A stretch of 64,000 nucleotides of DNA, taken from NCBI GenBank assembly GCA_017534535.1, contig JAFXVZ010000033.1, positions 1 through 64,000 of the forward strand, given 5' to 3'. Both the position numbers and the translations under genes were made by a program. Position 1 is the first letter of the stretch, and each line of letters starts with the position of its first letter. Under the pieces are notes generated by a model that was not told the origin of the DNA, made no database searches, and saw nothing but the letters and a program-made list of their open reading frames with translations. This document shows positions 1-9,300 of the stretch, in pieces. This DNA comes from Bacteroidaceae bacterium (GTDB lineage Bacteria > Bacteroidota > Bacteroidia > Bacteroidales > Bacteroidaceae).

Positions 1-200
1 CCGGCGTTTGCCTTGAAATACTTGTCAGTGCCGTTCCTTTCAGTCTTTGTCTCGTCATATGGCCTTTGCAATCTTTTATAGACCAAGACCACCTTTGCCC
101 CTTCGCGAGCAAAAGTTAATGCCGTAGTTGCTCCAATGCCCTGTGGATTATTAGCACCAGTAATCAGGGCAACTTTATCCTTCAATCCGTAGTTAACCAT
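1..200 (-). CDS. SDR family oxidoreductase, N-terminal part only
   Basis: Reading the minus strand from the ATG at 198-200 gives 66 codons that run off the window start. The visible N-terminus has a hydrophobic strand (KVALITGA) followed by a glycine-containing turn and a second strand (VVLVYKR), the Rossmann nucleotide-binding start of short-chain dehydrogenases. The turn reads GANNPQGIG, close to the family TGxxxGIG motif. A strong AGGAG ribosome site lies at 206-210, which supports this start. The substrate cannot be told because the catalytic YxxxK part is outside the window. Confidence 0.8.
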   Translation of the reverse strand, partial: MVNYGLKDKVALITGANNPQGIGATTALTFAREGAKVVLVYKRLQRPYDETKTERNGTDKYFKANA

Positions 201-657
201 TTTAGCTCCTCTATAAATTCCGATTTATCGATATATTAACGTTGTAAAATTTGTTGCAATAATACGAAAAAAATGTTGAGCTACCAAATTAAAGTGCAAA
301 TATCACATATTGTGCGACGTTTTTGTTCTAAATCTTCTCTTGTAGGCTTTGGCTGTGCCTTGTGGGCCTTGAGCACTTCCAACGAGGCCAGGGCAAGGTC
401 AGCAATCTTCTTTTTTATTTCCGTGCCGAGGACGGTTCTCAAGAACGATACAATCATCGTTGAGTCCTCCTGCACGGATGTCGATAGCCAATAGCCGCCG
501 TTGCAGTTTGGTTTTAAACTAAATTGCACGACATATCAATACTTAGCCATATCCAGAAAGCAATTGTAGGAATGTAGGATAAAAAACGTGACAAAGATAG
601 GTGGGAAATGAAATTATTTTTATACATTTGCGGTTTGGAAACTAAAATTGACTAAAA
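201..657. other. 457-bp divergent intergenic region, no convincing gene
   Basis: This stretch separates the minus-strand SDR gene from the plus-strand flavo-diiron gene. A minus-strand open frame of 82 codons at 281-529 and an overlapping plus frame at 273-494 exist. The minus frame has a plausible amphipathic Lys-rich middle but no family I recognise and no good ribosome site, so it may be a gene remnant. A possible minus-strand -7 box (TATTATTG, one mismatch to TAnnTTTG) lies at 257-264 and could serve the SDR gene. The plus promoter for the next gene is listed separately. Confidence 0.5.
623..630 (+). promoter_or_regulatory. Bacteroidetes -7 box upstream of the flavo-diiron gene
   Basis: TACATTTG matches the TAnnTTTG consensus and sits 27 bases before the ATG at 658. 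No clear -33 TTTG is visible at the usual distance. Confidence 0.5.
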
Positions 658-1848
658 ATGAAAGATATTTCACTGCTGAAAGGCAAGATTCATTATGTGG
701 GTGTGAACGATCGTAGCACCCATCTGTTTGAGGGTATGTGGCCCATTCCTTACGGCGTTTCCTATAATTCATACCTCATTGACGACGACAAGGTGGCGTT
801 GGTGGATACCGTTGAGATTGGCTTTTTTGAAGTATTTATACAGAAGATTAAGGCTGTGTTGGGCAATAAGCCTATCGACTACTTGATTGTGAACCACATG
901 GAACCTGACCATTCCAGTTCCATCGCTTTGATTAAACAATATTATCCCGATGTGACCATAGTCGGTAATGCTAAGACTTTTGGTATGATTGATGGCTTCT
1001 ATGCTTTGCAGAGTAATCGCCTTGTTGTAAAAGAGGGTGATACCCTCGACCTTGGGCATCACAAGTTGTCATTCTACATGGCACCGATGGTACATTGGCC
1101 AGAGGTAATGGTTACTTATGACGCTACGGAACAAGTACTCTTCTCTGCCGATGCCTTTGGAACCTTCGGCACAGTGGATGGCGGTCCTATTGACACACAG
1201 ATAAATCTCGATAAGTATTGGGATGAAATGATCCGTTATTATTCTAATATAGTGGGCAAATATGGCTCACCTGTACAGAAAGCTTTGCAGAAGTTGGGTA
1301 CCCTGCCCATCCAGATGATTTGCTCTACCCACGGACCTGTATGGACAGATAATATAAATAAGGTAGTGGGAATCTACGACCGTCTGAGCCGTTATGATGC
1401 CGACAAGGGTGTGGTAATTATTTATGGTAGCATGTATGGACATACCGAACAGTTGGCAGAACAGATAGCACGCAAACTGACAGCTTGTGGCGTGAAGAAT
1501 GTGGTGATGCACAATGTGAGCAAGAGTCATCCTTCATATATCCTTGCAGATATTTTCAAGTATAACGGCTTGATTATCGGTAGCCCGACTTACAATACCC
1601 AACTCTATCCTGAGATTGAAGCAATCTTGAGTAAAATCCAGATGCGTGACATCAAAGGTCGGTTCCTGGGGTGGTTTGGTTCCTTCAGTTGGGCTGGCAA
1701 GGCTGTGAAGCTGCTTGGTGAGTTTGCTGAGCAAAGTCATTTCACTTTAGTGGGCAATCCCGTGGAGATGAAACAGGGTATGATAGCTGATGTAACTGCA
1801 CAGTGCGAAGCTTTAGCTGAGGCTATGGCAAAAGCTATTGATGAATGA
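658..1848 (+). CDS. FprA family A-type flavoprotein (flavo-diiron protein)
   Basis: The 396-residue protein has the two-domain layout of flavo-diiron proteins, which reduce O2 to water and/or NO to N2O in the cytoplasm of anaerobes. The N-terminal metallo-beta-lactamase-like domain (about 1-250) carries the diiron ligands: H80, E82, D84 and H85 in the NHMEPDH motif, H146, D165 and H225 in the STHGP motif. The C-terminal flavodoxin domain (about 251-396) starts with the FMN phosphate loop GSMYGHTE at 257-264. There is no extra rubredoxin domain. It is transcribed alone or with nagB, 80 bp downstream. The role as an oxygen or nitrosative stress scavenger is inferred from the family. Confidence 0.93.
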   Translation: MKDISLLKGKIHYVGVNDRSTHLFEGMWPIPYGVSYNSYLIDDDKVALVDTVEIGFFEVFIQKIKAVLGNKPIDYLIVNHMEPDHSSSIALIKQYYPDVTIVGNAKTFGMIDGFYALQSNRLVVKEGDTLDLGHHKLSFYMAPMVHWPEVMVTYDATEQVLFSADAFGTFGTVDGGPIDTQINLDKYWDEMIRYYSNIVGKYGSPVQKALQKLGTLPIQMICSTHGPVWTDNINKVVGIYDRLSRYDADKGVVIIYGSMYGHTEQLAEQIARKLTACGVKNVVMHNVSKSHPSYILADIFKYNGLIIGSPTYNTQLYPEIEAILSKIQMRDIKGRFLGWFGSFSWAGKAVKLLGEFAEQSHFTLVGNPVEMKQGMIADVTAQCEALAEAMAKAIDE

Positions 1849-1889
1849 ATAATTAATAATGATTCTTCATTATTCATTGTTCATTATTT
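1846..1889. repeat. Tandem heptamer intergenic element after fprA-like gene
   Basis: From the stop codon at 1846-1848 the sequence falls into 7-base units: TGAATAA, TTAATAA and TGATTCT, then TCATTAT, TCATTGT and TCATTAT. The centre forms a perfect 8-bp hairpin, AATAATGA (1855-1862) with TCATTATT (1867-1874) and a 4-base loop. It could act as a weak terminator, although no run of T follows. Similar heptamers occur at other gene ends in this window. Confidence 0.6.
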
Positions 1890-1928
1890 CTATTGAACAA
1901 AATATTCACTAAATAAAAATTAGGAAAA

Positions 1929-2723
1929 ATGAGAGTAATTATCGAACCGGATTATCAGTTGGTATCCAAATGGGCTGCCAACTATGTGGCTTCTAAGATT
2001 AATGCCGCTAAACCAACGGCAGAGAAGCCATTCGTACTGGGTTGCCCTACAGGCTCATCACCTCTGGGCATGTATCACGAACTGATTGAACTGAACAAAG
2101 TAGGAAAGGTTAGCTTCGAAAAGGTGGTGACATTTAATATGGATGAGTATGTGGGCTTACCTAAAGATCACCCTGAAAGCTATTACAGCTTTATGTGGAA
2201 TAATTTCTTTGGTCACATCAACATCAAAGCTGAGAATACCAATATTCTGAATGGCAATGCTCCTGACCTGGAGGCTGAGTGTGCTCGCTTCGAGGCAAAG
2301 ATCAAATCTTATGGTGGTGTTGATCTGTTTATGGGTGGAATTGGTCCTGATGGTCATATCGCTTTCAACGAGCCTGGTTCATCGCTGACTTCTCGCACTC
2401 GCCAGAAGACTTTGACTACCGATACTATCATCGCCAATTCCCGTTTCTTCGACAATGATGTTAACAAGGTGCCAAAGACAGCTCTTACAGTTGGTGTAGG
2501 CACTGTAATGGATGCCAAGGAAGTGATGATTATTGTGAATGGTCACAATAAGGCTCGTGCTTTACGCCATGCTGTTGAGGGTGCTGTTACCCATATGTGG
2601 ACAGTGAGTGCTTTGCAGATGCATCCAAAGGGCATCATTGTGTGCGATGATGCAGCTTGTGATGAGTTGAAAGTTGGTACTTATCGTTATTATAAAGACA
2701 TAGAAGCAGGAAATCTGTTGTGA
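1929..2723 (+). CDS. nagB: Glucosamine-6-phosphate deaminase
   Basis: The 264-residue protein converts glucosamine-6-phosphate to fructose-6-phosphate and ammonia, linking amino-sugar breakdown to glycolysis in the cytoplasm. The phosphate-binding loop GCPTGSSP lies at 38-45. Catalytic residues fall at the Escherichia coli numbering: D72 in FNMDEY, D141 and H143 in GPDGHIAF, and E148. The length equals that of the classic hexameric enzyme. The ribosome site is AGGAAA just before the ATG. The next gene starts inside its last codons (4-nt overlap), suggesting translational coupling. Confidence 0.97.
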   Translation: MRVIIEPDYQLVSKWAANYVASKINAAKPTAEKPFVLGCPTGSSPLGMYHELIELNKVGKVSFEKVVTFNMDEYVGLPKDHPESYYSFMWNNFFGHINIKAENTNILNGNAPDLEAECARFEAKIKSYGGVDLFMGGIGPDGHIAFNEPGSSLTSRTRQKTLTTDTIIANSRFFDNDVNKVPKTALTVGVGTVMDAKEVMIIVNGHNKARALRHAVEGAVTHMWTVSALQMHPKGIIVCDDAACDELKVGTYRYYKDIEAGNLL

Positions 2724-3517
2724 TTAAGGCACTTTTTTTCGATATAGACGGGACACTGGTGAGCTTCAATACTCACCAGATACCCGTTTCTACCGTGTCT
2801 GCCATTGCGGAGGCGAAAGCCCGTGGTGTGCAGGTTTTTATATCTACTGGAAGGCCTAAAGTTATTATCAACAATCTCCAGACTTTGGAAGAACGAGGCT
2901 TGATAGATGGCTATATCACCATGAACGGAGGCTATTGCTTTGCAGGAGATACTGTTATTAGCAAGCATCCCATTTCCTCCAAAAGTGTGGAAGTCATTAC
3001 CCAATATGCTACGGAAAGAAAGATACCTAACCTGGTGGTGGGGGAGCATAATATGGTCATTTGTGATAGCGGTGAGATTTTCGAAGATTTGTTCTATAAA
3101 CAGCTGAAGGTGGGTATTCAATTAGAAGAAATGACTGTGGATGAAGCTTTGGCTCTTAACAAGGATATTATCCAACTCACCACTTTCATTACCAAAGAAC
3201 AAGAGGAAGAGTTACAACCTTTAGTACCCGATTGTGAAATGGGACGATGGCATCCAGCTTTTGTTGATATCACTGCGCAAGGATGTACCAAGCAGCAGGG
3301 CATAGACGAGATTATCAGCTGTTTCGGCATCAAACTAGAGGAAACGATGGCCTTTGGCGATGGAGGGAATGACATCCCCATGATTCAACATGCTGCCATT
3401 GGCGTGGCTATGGGAAATGCCCTCGATAGTGTGAAGGCTATTGCTGATTATGTGACGGATACAGTGGATAACGATGGTGTTGCCAAAGCACTGAAACACT
3501 TTGGAGTGATTGGATGA
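2720..3517 (+). CDS. HAD superfamily hydrolase, Cof (IIB) subfamily
   Basis: The 265-residue cytoplasmic phosphatase of the HAD superfamily shows motif I DIDGT (nucleophile D8, acid/base D10), motif II STGRP and motif IV GDGGND (D214, D218). The large C2 cap between motifs II and III places it in the Cof/IIB group, whose members dephosphorylate sugar phosphates or nucleotides; the substrate here is unknown. The start is a GTG overlapping the nagB stop (GTGA, 2720-2723), and it is the only start that keeps the motif-I strand complete. Its stop overlaps the next ATG in the same way. Confidence 0.9.
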   Translation: MIKALFFDIDGTLVSFNTHQIPVSTVSAIAEAKARGVQVFISTGRPKVIINNLQTLEERGLIDGYITMNGGYCFAGDTVISKHPISSKSVEVITQYATERKIPNLVVGEHNMVICDSGEIFEDLFYKQLKVGIQLEEMTVDEALALNKDIIQLTTFITKEQEEELQPLVPDCEMGRWHPAFVDITAQGCTKQQGIDEIISCFGIKLEETMAFGDGGNDIPMIQHAAIGVAMGNALDSVKAIADYVTDTVDNDGVAKALKHFGVIG

Positions 3518-5235
3518 TGGAAAACGTGCAGTGGAATAATGCCATGAACTTGGTGAAATATACTCACCAATCAGTATTTCTTACCGGCAAGGCAGGAACA
3601 GGCAAAAGCACATTCCTCAAACAAATCTGTCAGGAAACCAAGAAGAAATATGTGGTATTGGCACCTACTGGTATTGCTGCCATCAATGCCGAAGGTTCCA
3701 CCCTGCACAGCTTCTTCAAATTACCATTTTATCCATTGTTGCCTGACGACCCCAATTTGTCTTTACAAAAAGGTCGCATCCATGAATTTTTCAAATACAG
3801 CAAATCACACCGCAAGTTGTTGGAAGAACTTGAACTAGTCATTATCGACGAGATATCAATGGTGAGAGCTGACATCATCGATGCCGTAGATCGCATCCTT
3901 CGTGTCTATTCCCACAACATGCGTGAGCCGTTTGGTGGCAAGCAATTACTTCTGGTAGGCGATGCTTTTCAATTGGAGCCTGTTGTCAAAAGCGATGAGC
4001 GAGATATTCTCAATCGCTTTTACCCTAATCCCTACTTTTTTTCAGCTCGTGTGTTTAGTGAGATAGAGTTGGTGGCAGTAGAACTTCAGCATGTCTATCG
4101 GCAGAACGATCCGCAGTTTGTGGGTGTTCTTGACCATATCCGCAATAACACAGCATCGGCCCGAGACCTACAATTGCTCAATACGCGTTATGGCAAGTCA
4201 ATTGCGCACGATGAGAAAGACTTATATATTACCCTTGCAACCCGTCGTGACCAAGTGGATTATATCAATGATAAGAAACTGGAAGAGTTGCCTGGCGACC
4301 CCTTTACTTTTATAGGGAATATTCAAGGAGACTTTCCTGAAAACAGCTTGCCAACTTCTTTAGAGTTGGTGTTGAAGCCTGGAGCACAAATCATCTTTGT
4401 CAAGAATGATTTTGAGAAGCGATGGGTGAATGGTACGATCGGCACAATTATGGGTTTCGATCCGGAGGAAGAAACCATTTATATAAAGACTGATGATGAG
4501 AGAGAGGTGGATGTCAAGACAGAGTCTTGGCGAAACATACGTTACAAGTATAACGAAGAAAAGAAAGAAATAGAAGAGGAGGAATTGGGTACTTTTACAC
4601 AGCTCCCCATCCGTTTGGCTTGGGCGATTACCGTCCATAAGAGTCAAGGATTGACCTTCAGTAAAGTTGTGATAGACTTCACTGGAGGTGTGTTTGCTGG
4701 TGGACAGGCATATGTAGCACTGAGCCGTTGTACCTCGTTAGAGGGCATACAATTGACCAATCCTCTCAGTAGGAGTGACATCTTTGTGCGTCCAGAAATT
4801 ACCCAGTTTGCCCGACGGTTCAATAACCAGCAAGCTGTTGACAAGGCGTTGAAGGAAGCCCGTGCAGACATAGAATATGCTGAAGCAGCCAAAGCCTTCG
4901 ATAAAGGTGATTTCCAAAAGTTCCTCGATTCGTTCTTTAAGGCGATACATGCCCGATACGACATTGAGAAGCCTTTAGTTCAACGATTGCTTCGCAGAAA
5001 GCTATCGGTCATTAATACTTTGAAGCAAGAAGTGGCACAACTTAAGCAAGAAGCACATGACAAGGAAAAAGCTTTGTTGAGATATGCTCGTGAGTATGTG
5101 CAGATGGGGGATGATTGTTTAAAGCACAACATGCCCGAGGCTGCTCTGCGTAATTATGATAAAGCAGTGACTCTTTGTCCAGGATACAAGGAGGCTTGGA
5201 AGAAAATTAAGAAAGTGGAAAAATCATTGAAATAG
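3514..5235 (+). CDS. PIF1-like/RecD-type AAA helicase with C-terminal TPR
   Basis: The 573-residue protein has the order of superfamily 1B helicases. Walker A GKAGTGKS lies at 25-32, Walker B IIDEIS near 110-115 (D112, E113), then GDAFQLEP and, near 371-382, the C-terminal motif AITVHKSQGLTF. This resembles PIF1/Dda enzymes that unwind 5'-tailed DNA. Beyond the helicase (about 440 on) the protein adds a helical coiled-coil stretch and one or two TPR-like helices (about 530-565, with ALRNYDKAVTLCPGYKEAW), which suggests a protein partner. It starts at ATGATG overlapping the previous stop; the second ATG (3517) is also possible. Confidence 0.85.
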   Translation: MMENVQWNNAMNLVKYTHQSVFLTGKAGTGKSTFLKQICQETKKKYVVLAPTGIAAINAEGSTLHSFFKLPFYPLLPDDPNLSLQKGRIHEFFKYSKSHRKLLEELELVIIDEISMVRADIIDAVDRILRVYSHNMREPFGGKQLLLVGDAFQLEPVVKSDERDILNRFYPNPYFFSARVFSEIELVAVELQHVYRQNDPQFVGVLDHIRNNTASARDLQLLNTRYGKSIAHDEKDLYITLATRRDQVDYINDKKLEELPGDPFTFIGNIQGDFPENSLPTSLELVLKPGAQIIFVKNDFEKRWVNGTIGTIMGFDPEEETIYIKTDDEREVDVKTESWRNIRYKYNEEKKEIEEEELGTFTQLPIRLAWAITVHKSQGLTFSKVVIDFTGGVFAGGQAYVALSRCTSLEGIQLTNPLSRSDIFVRPEITQFARRFNNQQAVDKALKEARADIEYAEAAKAFDKGDFQKFLDSFFKAIHARYDIEKPLVQRLLRRKLSVINTLKQEVAQLKQEAHDKEKALLRYAREYVQMGDDCLKHNMPEAALRNYDKAVTLCPGYKEAWKKIKKVEKSLK

Positions 5236-5237
5236 CT

Positions 5238-5852
5238 ATGATACTGAAACTCTATGAAAAGAATAATAACCCTGCTGATATCCAGCAGGTGGTAGATGTA
5301 CTCAATGACGGTGGCATCATCGTTATGCCTACCGACACCAAGTATGCCTTGGCTTGCAATGCCTTGAAGGAAAGGGCTGTAGAGCGTATTTGCAGGATGA
5401 AGGATATCGACCCGAAGAAAAATCACCTCTCGGTGATCTGCTATGACATGAGCACCATCAGCGAGTATGCGAAAGTAGATAACAACTCTTTCAAGCTGTT
5501 AAAGCGCAATCTGCCTGGTCCATTCACGTTCATCTTGAATGCCACCAGTCGTTTGCCTCGTATCTTTCGTAATCGCAAGGAGGTGGGTTTCCGTATGCCC
5601 GACAATCTGATTGTACGAGAAATATGCAGTGTTCTGGATGCCCCTTTGATGGTATCGTCTGTACCTTTTGATGAGGAAGATGAGGTAGATTACTTGGTAA
5701 ATCCTGAATTGATGGACGAGCGCCTGGGAAGTCAAGTGGATGTAGTTATCGATGGAGGCTTTGGCGACACTGTAGGATCGGCTGTAATAGACTGTACCAC
5801 AGGCGAGCCAGAAATCATCCGAGAAGGACCAAAGCCTTTAGACTTCGGCTAA
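5238..5852 (+). CDS. YciO/YrdC/Sua5 family protein (threonylcarbamoyl-AMP synthase-like)
   Basis: The 204-residue single-domain protein has the YrdC fold: an N-terminal strand ending in MPTDTKYALAC, a central LPGPFTFIL motif and the FRMPDN turn. YrdC/Sua5 enzymes make threonylcarbamoyl-AMP for the t6A modification of tRNA position 37. Here the PTDTVYGL motif is altered to PTDTKYAL and the usual STSAN motif reads VSSVPFDEED, which fits the YciO branch, whose in-cell role is less certain. It starts 2 nt after the helicase stop, so it is in the same operon. Confidence 0.85.
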   Translation: MILKLYEKNNNPADIQQVVDVLNDGGIIVMPTDTKYALACNALKERAVERICRMKDIDPKKNHLSVICYDMSTISEYAKVDNNSFKLLKRNLPGPFTFILNATSRLPRIFRNRKEVGFRMPDNLIVREICSVLDAPLMVSSVPFDEEDEVDYLVNPELMDERLGSQVDVVIDGGFGDTVGSAVIDCTTGEPEIIREGPKPLDFG

Positions 5853-5882
5853 TCCTTTAGTCAAGTAGCCCATTAATCACAT

Positions 5883-5890
5883 TACATTTG
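5883..5890 (+). promoter_or_regulatory. -7 box upstream of bcp
   Basis: TACATTTG matches TAnnTTTG and lies 22 bases before the bcp start. A weak -33 candidate (TTAG, 5857-5860) is 22 bases upstream. This may give bcp and the genes after it their own promoter within the longer run. Confidence 0.45.
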
Positions 5891-5912
5891 AATTAACGAA
5901 AAACTAAATGAT

Positions 5913-6362
5913 ATGAAAGTAGGAGACAAAGCTCCCAATATCTTGGGACACGATGAGAACGGACGAGAAATCAAACTCAGTGATTTCGCGGGCAAGAAAC
6001 TGGTATTGTATTTCTATCCTAAAGACATGACACCTGGTTGCACCACTGAGGCCTGCAACCTTCGTGACAACTACACTACCCTTCGCAAGCAAGGTTACGA
6101 AGTGTTGGGTGTAAGTGTGGATGATGCTCAGAAGCATCAAAAGTTTATAGCTAAGCACGAACTACCTTTTTCCTTGATTGCCGACACCGAAATGACTTTG
6201 GTACAGCAGATGGACGTATGGGGAGAGAAAAGCATGTATGGCAGAAAGTACATGGGCACTTTCCGAACCACCTTCATTATCAATGAAGAAGGAGTGATAG
6301 AACGCATCATCACCCCGAAAGAAGTCAAAGTTAAAGATCACGCTAATCAGATAATGTCATGA
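5913..6362 (+). CDS. bcp: Thioredoxin-dependent thiol peroxidase (peroxiredoxin Q/BCP)
   Basis: The 149-residue cytoplasmic peroxiredoxin reduces H2O2 and organic hydroperoxides with electrons from thioredoxin. The active-site stretch YFYPKDMTPGCTTEAC contains the peroxidatic cysteine C43 within PGCT and the resolving cysteine C48 five residues later, the atypical 2-Cys BCP layout. The conserved Arg lies in GRKYMGTFRTTFII. Length is typical. Its stop overlaps the start of the tricorn-like gene by 4 nt (ATGA at 6359-6362). Confidence 0.96.
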   Translation: MKVGDKAPNILGHDENGREIKLSDFAGKKLVLYFYPKDMTPGCTTEACNLRDNYTTLRKQGYEVLGVSVDDAQKHQKFIAKHELPFSLIADTEMTLVQQMDVWGEKSMYGRKYMGTFRTTFIINEEGVIERIITPKEVKVKDHANQIMS

Positions 6363-9300
6363 AAATAATATCAACCCTTTCAGCATTGGCACTTATTACA
6401 ACTCTTAGTGCCACAGCCCAGGAGAATCCTTTGTGGATGAGACATAACGCCATTTCTCCCGATGGCTCTGTTATCGCTTTTTCATATAAAGGCGACATCT
6501 TTACTGTGCCAGTAACAGGTGGCAAGGCAACACAACTAACCACCAATGGCGAGCAGGACTCTTATCCTATATGGAGCCCAGATGGCAAGCAGATTGTCTT
6601 TGCTTCCAGCCGTGAAGGTGGCTATGATATCTATGTCATGAACCGTGATGGTGGTACGCCTAAGCGACTCACCACCCACTCTGGCTCTGAGATTCCTATG
6701 GCTTTCCTGGATGCTAAGACTATCTTGTTTCAGGCAAACTTGATGCCAGATGCTCAGTCTGTTATCTTTCCTCAGCGTTACCAGCAAGTATATACAGTAA
6801 GTACAGAAGGTGGTCGCCCTCATCTGTTTTCATCCGTCACATTGGAAGATGTGAATGTAGGAAAGAATGGTGTGTTGCTGTATCATGACAGGAAAGGTAT
6901 GGAAGACCAATGGCGTAAGCATCATGAGTCTTCGGTAACCCGTGATGTATGGATGGCAACACCCAATGGCAATGCTTATGAATATAAACAGCTCACCACT
7001 TATTATGGTGAAGACCGCAATCCTATTTGGGCAGCTGACGGGAAGTCGTTTTATTACCTTAGCGAACAGAAAGGTACCTTCAATGTATTCAAGCGTAGCA
7101 TTGATGGCAGTTCGGATGTTCAGCTTACCAACTTGAAAGATCATCCAGTTCGTTTCTTGAGTATTGCCAACAATGGTACTTTGTGCTTCGGCTACAATGG
7201 TGAGCTTTATACTCTGAAAGAGGGTGGTCAGCCACAGAAAGTAAATGTCACTGTGGTATCTGACAGAAGCGATAAAGACCTGATTCGTCAGGTGCAACGC
7301 AATGGCGCTACTGAGATTTCCGTATCATCTAATGGTAAAGAGGTGGCTTTCGTCATGCATGGTGATGTCTATGTAACTTCTACAGAGTATGATACCACCA
7401 AGCGTATCACAAACACTTCAGAGCAAGAACGAAGCATACACTTTGCACCGGATGGACGTGCCATCGTCTATGCTGCCGAACGTGATGGCTACTGGCAGAT
7501 TTATCAGTCGAAGTTGGGTAAAGATGATGAGAAGTTTTTTACATACGCTACAGATATTAAAGAGGAGAAACTGACGAATACAAAGGTTACATCATTCCAG
7601 CCTTTCTATAGTCCTGACGGCAAGAAGGTGGCGTTTTTGGAGAATCGCACCACTTTGCGTGTTATTGATCTCGCTACAAAGAAGGTGGTAACAGCGATGG
7701 ATGGCAAGTATGAATATAGCTACAGTGATGGCGACCAGTGGTTCCAATGGAGTCCTGATAGCCGTTGGTTGCTGACGAACTACATCGGCTATGGTGGTTG
7801 GAACAATAAAGATGTAGCCTTGGTAAATGCCTCTGGCAACGGTGAGATATACAACCTTACACAAAGTGGTTATAACGATGTGAATGCCAAGTGGGTACTG
7901 GGTGGCAAGGCTATGATCTTTGCTTCTGATCGTGCCGGCTATCGAAGTCACGGAAGTTGGGGTGCTGAAGATGACATCTACATCATGTTCTTTGACCTCG
8001 ATACTTACGAGCAGTTCCAACAAAACAAGGAAGAAACTGAATTGCGTGAAGAAGCAGAGAAAGAGAAGGATAAAGACAAAGATAAGGATGATAAAGCTAA
8101 AGAGACAAATGCCCAGACGAAGGATGTTGAGCCACTGAAGTTCGATCTTGACAACTGCAAAGACCGTGTGGTTCGCCTCACTGTCAACTCTTCTCATCTG
8201 GCAGATGCCGTACTCAGTCCAAAAGGCGACAAGCTCTACTATACCGCTTCATTTGAGGCTGGTGCCGACCTGTGGATGCACGACCTTAAAGAGGGGAGTA
8301 CCTCTATCGTATTGAAGAATGTGGGACGTGCTGAACTGTTACCAGACAAGGACTTTAAAAAGCTATACTTAGTTGCACAAAGTGGCATCAAGGAGGTTGA
8401 TCTTGACAAGAAGAGCAGCAAGAATATTGGCTTTGAGGCCAACTTTAACTATCGTCCTGCAGATGAACGTGAGTATTTGTTCGACCATATTTGGCAACAG
8501 GTGTTAGATAAGTTCTATAATGTAAACCTGCATGGTACCGATTGGCTCAAGATGCGTGAGAACTATCGCCGTTTCTTACCATATATTAATAATAACTACG
8601 ACTTCGCCGAGATGACCAGTGAGATGTTGGGTGAGTTGAATGCTTCACATACAGGAACTCGCTATAGTCCTGCAGGTCCTCAATTGGCTACTGCTTCTCT
8701 GGGCTTGTTCTATGATTGGAGTTATACAGGGGATGGCCTCAAGGTGAAGGAAGTCATTGCTAAAGGTCCGTTTGCCGTGAAGAACACTGAGGTCACTGAG
8801 GGTTGCATAATTGAGAAGATCGATGGACAATCCATCCTCAAGGACACCGACTATTATCCGATGCTCGATGGTAAAGCTGGCAAAAATGTGCGTGTCAGTG
8901 TCTATAATCCTAACACTGGTAAGCGTTTTGATGTAACAATCAAACCTGTATCAGCTTCTGCACTTACCGACCTGCTCTACAAACGTTGGGTGGATCGCAA
9001 CAAGAAACTGGTTGAGAAACTTTCTGGTGGCAAGGTGGGTTATGTGCATGTTCGTGCTATGGATAGTCCTTCATTCCGTCAGGTATATGCTGATATCCTC
9101 AGCGATGAAAACCGTCAGAAGCAGGCAATGATTGTGGATGAGCGTAACAACGGTGGTGGTTGGCTCCATGACGACCTTTGCACTTTGCTTTCAGGTAAGG
9201 AATATCAACATTTTGTTCCTCGAAATCAATATATCGGTTACGATCCATATAACAAGTGGACTAAGCCTTCGTGTGTTCTTGTTTGCGAGAACGACTATAG

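Noticed and set aside
281-529. 82-codon minus-strand open frame between the SDR and flavo-diiron genes
   Set aside because: No recognised family, no clear ribosome site, and it overlaps an open frame on the other strand; recorded only as part of the intergenic region.
7592-8197. 201-codon hydrophobic minus-strand frame inside the protease gene
   Set aside because: Its hydrophobic run is the complement of the Lys/Glu/Asp-rich loop of the protease; no independent evidence.
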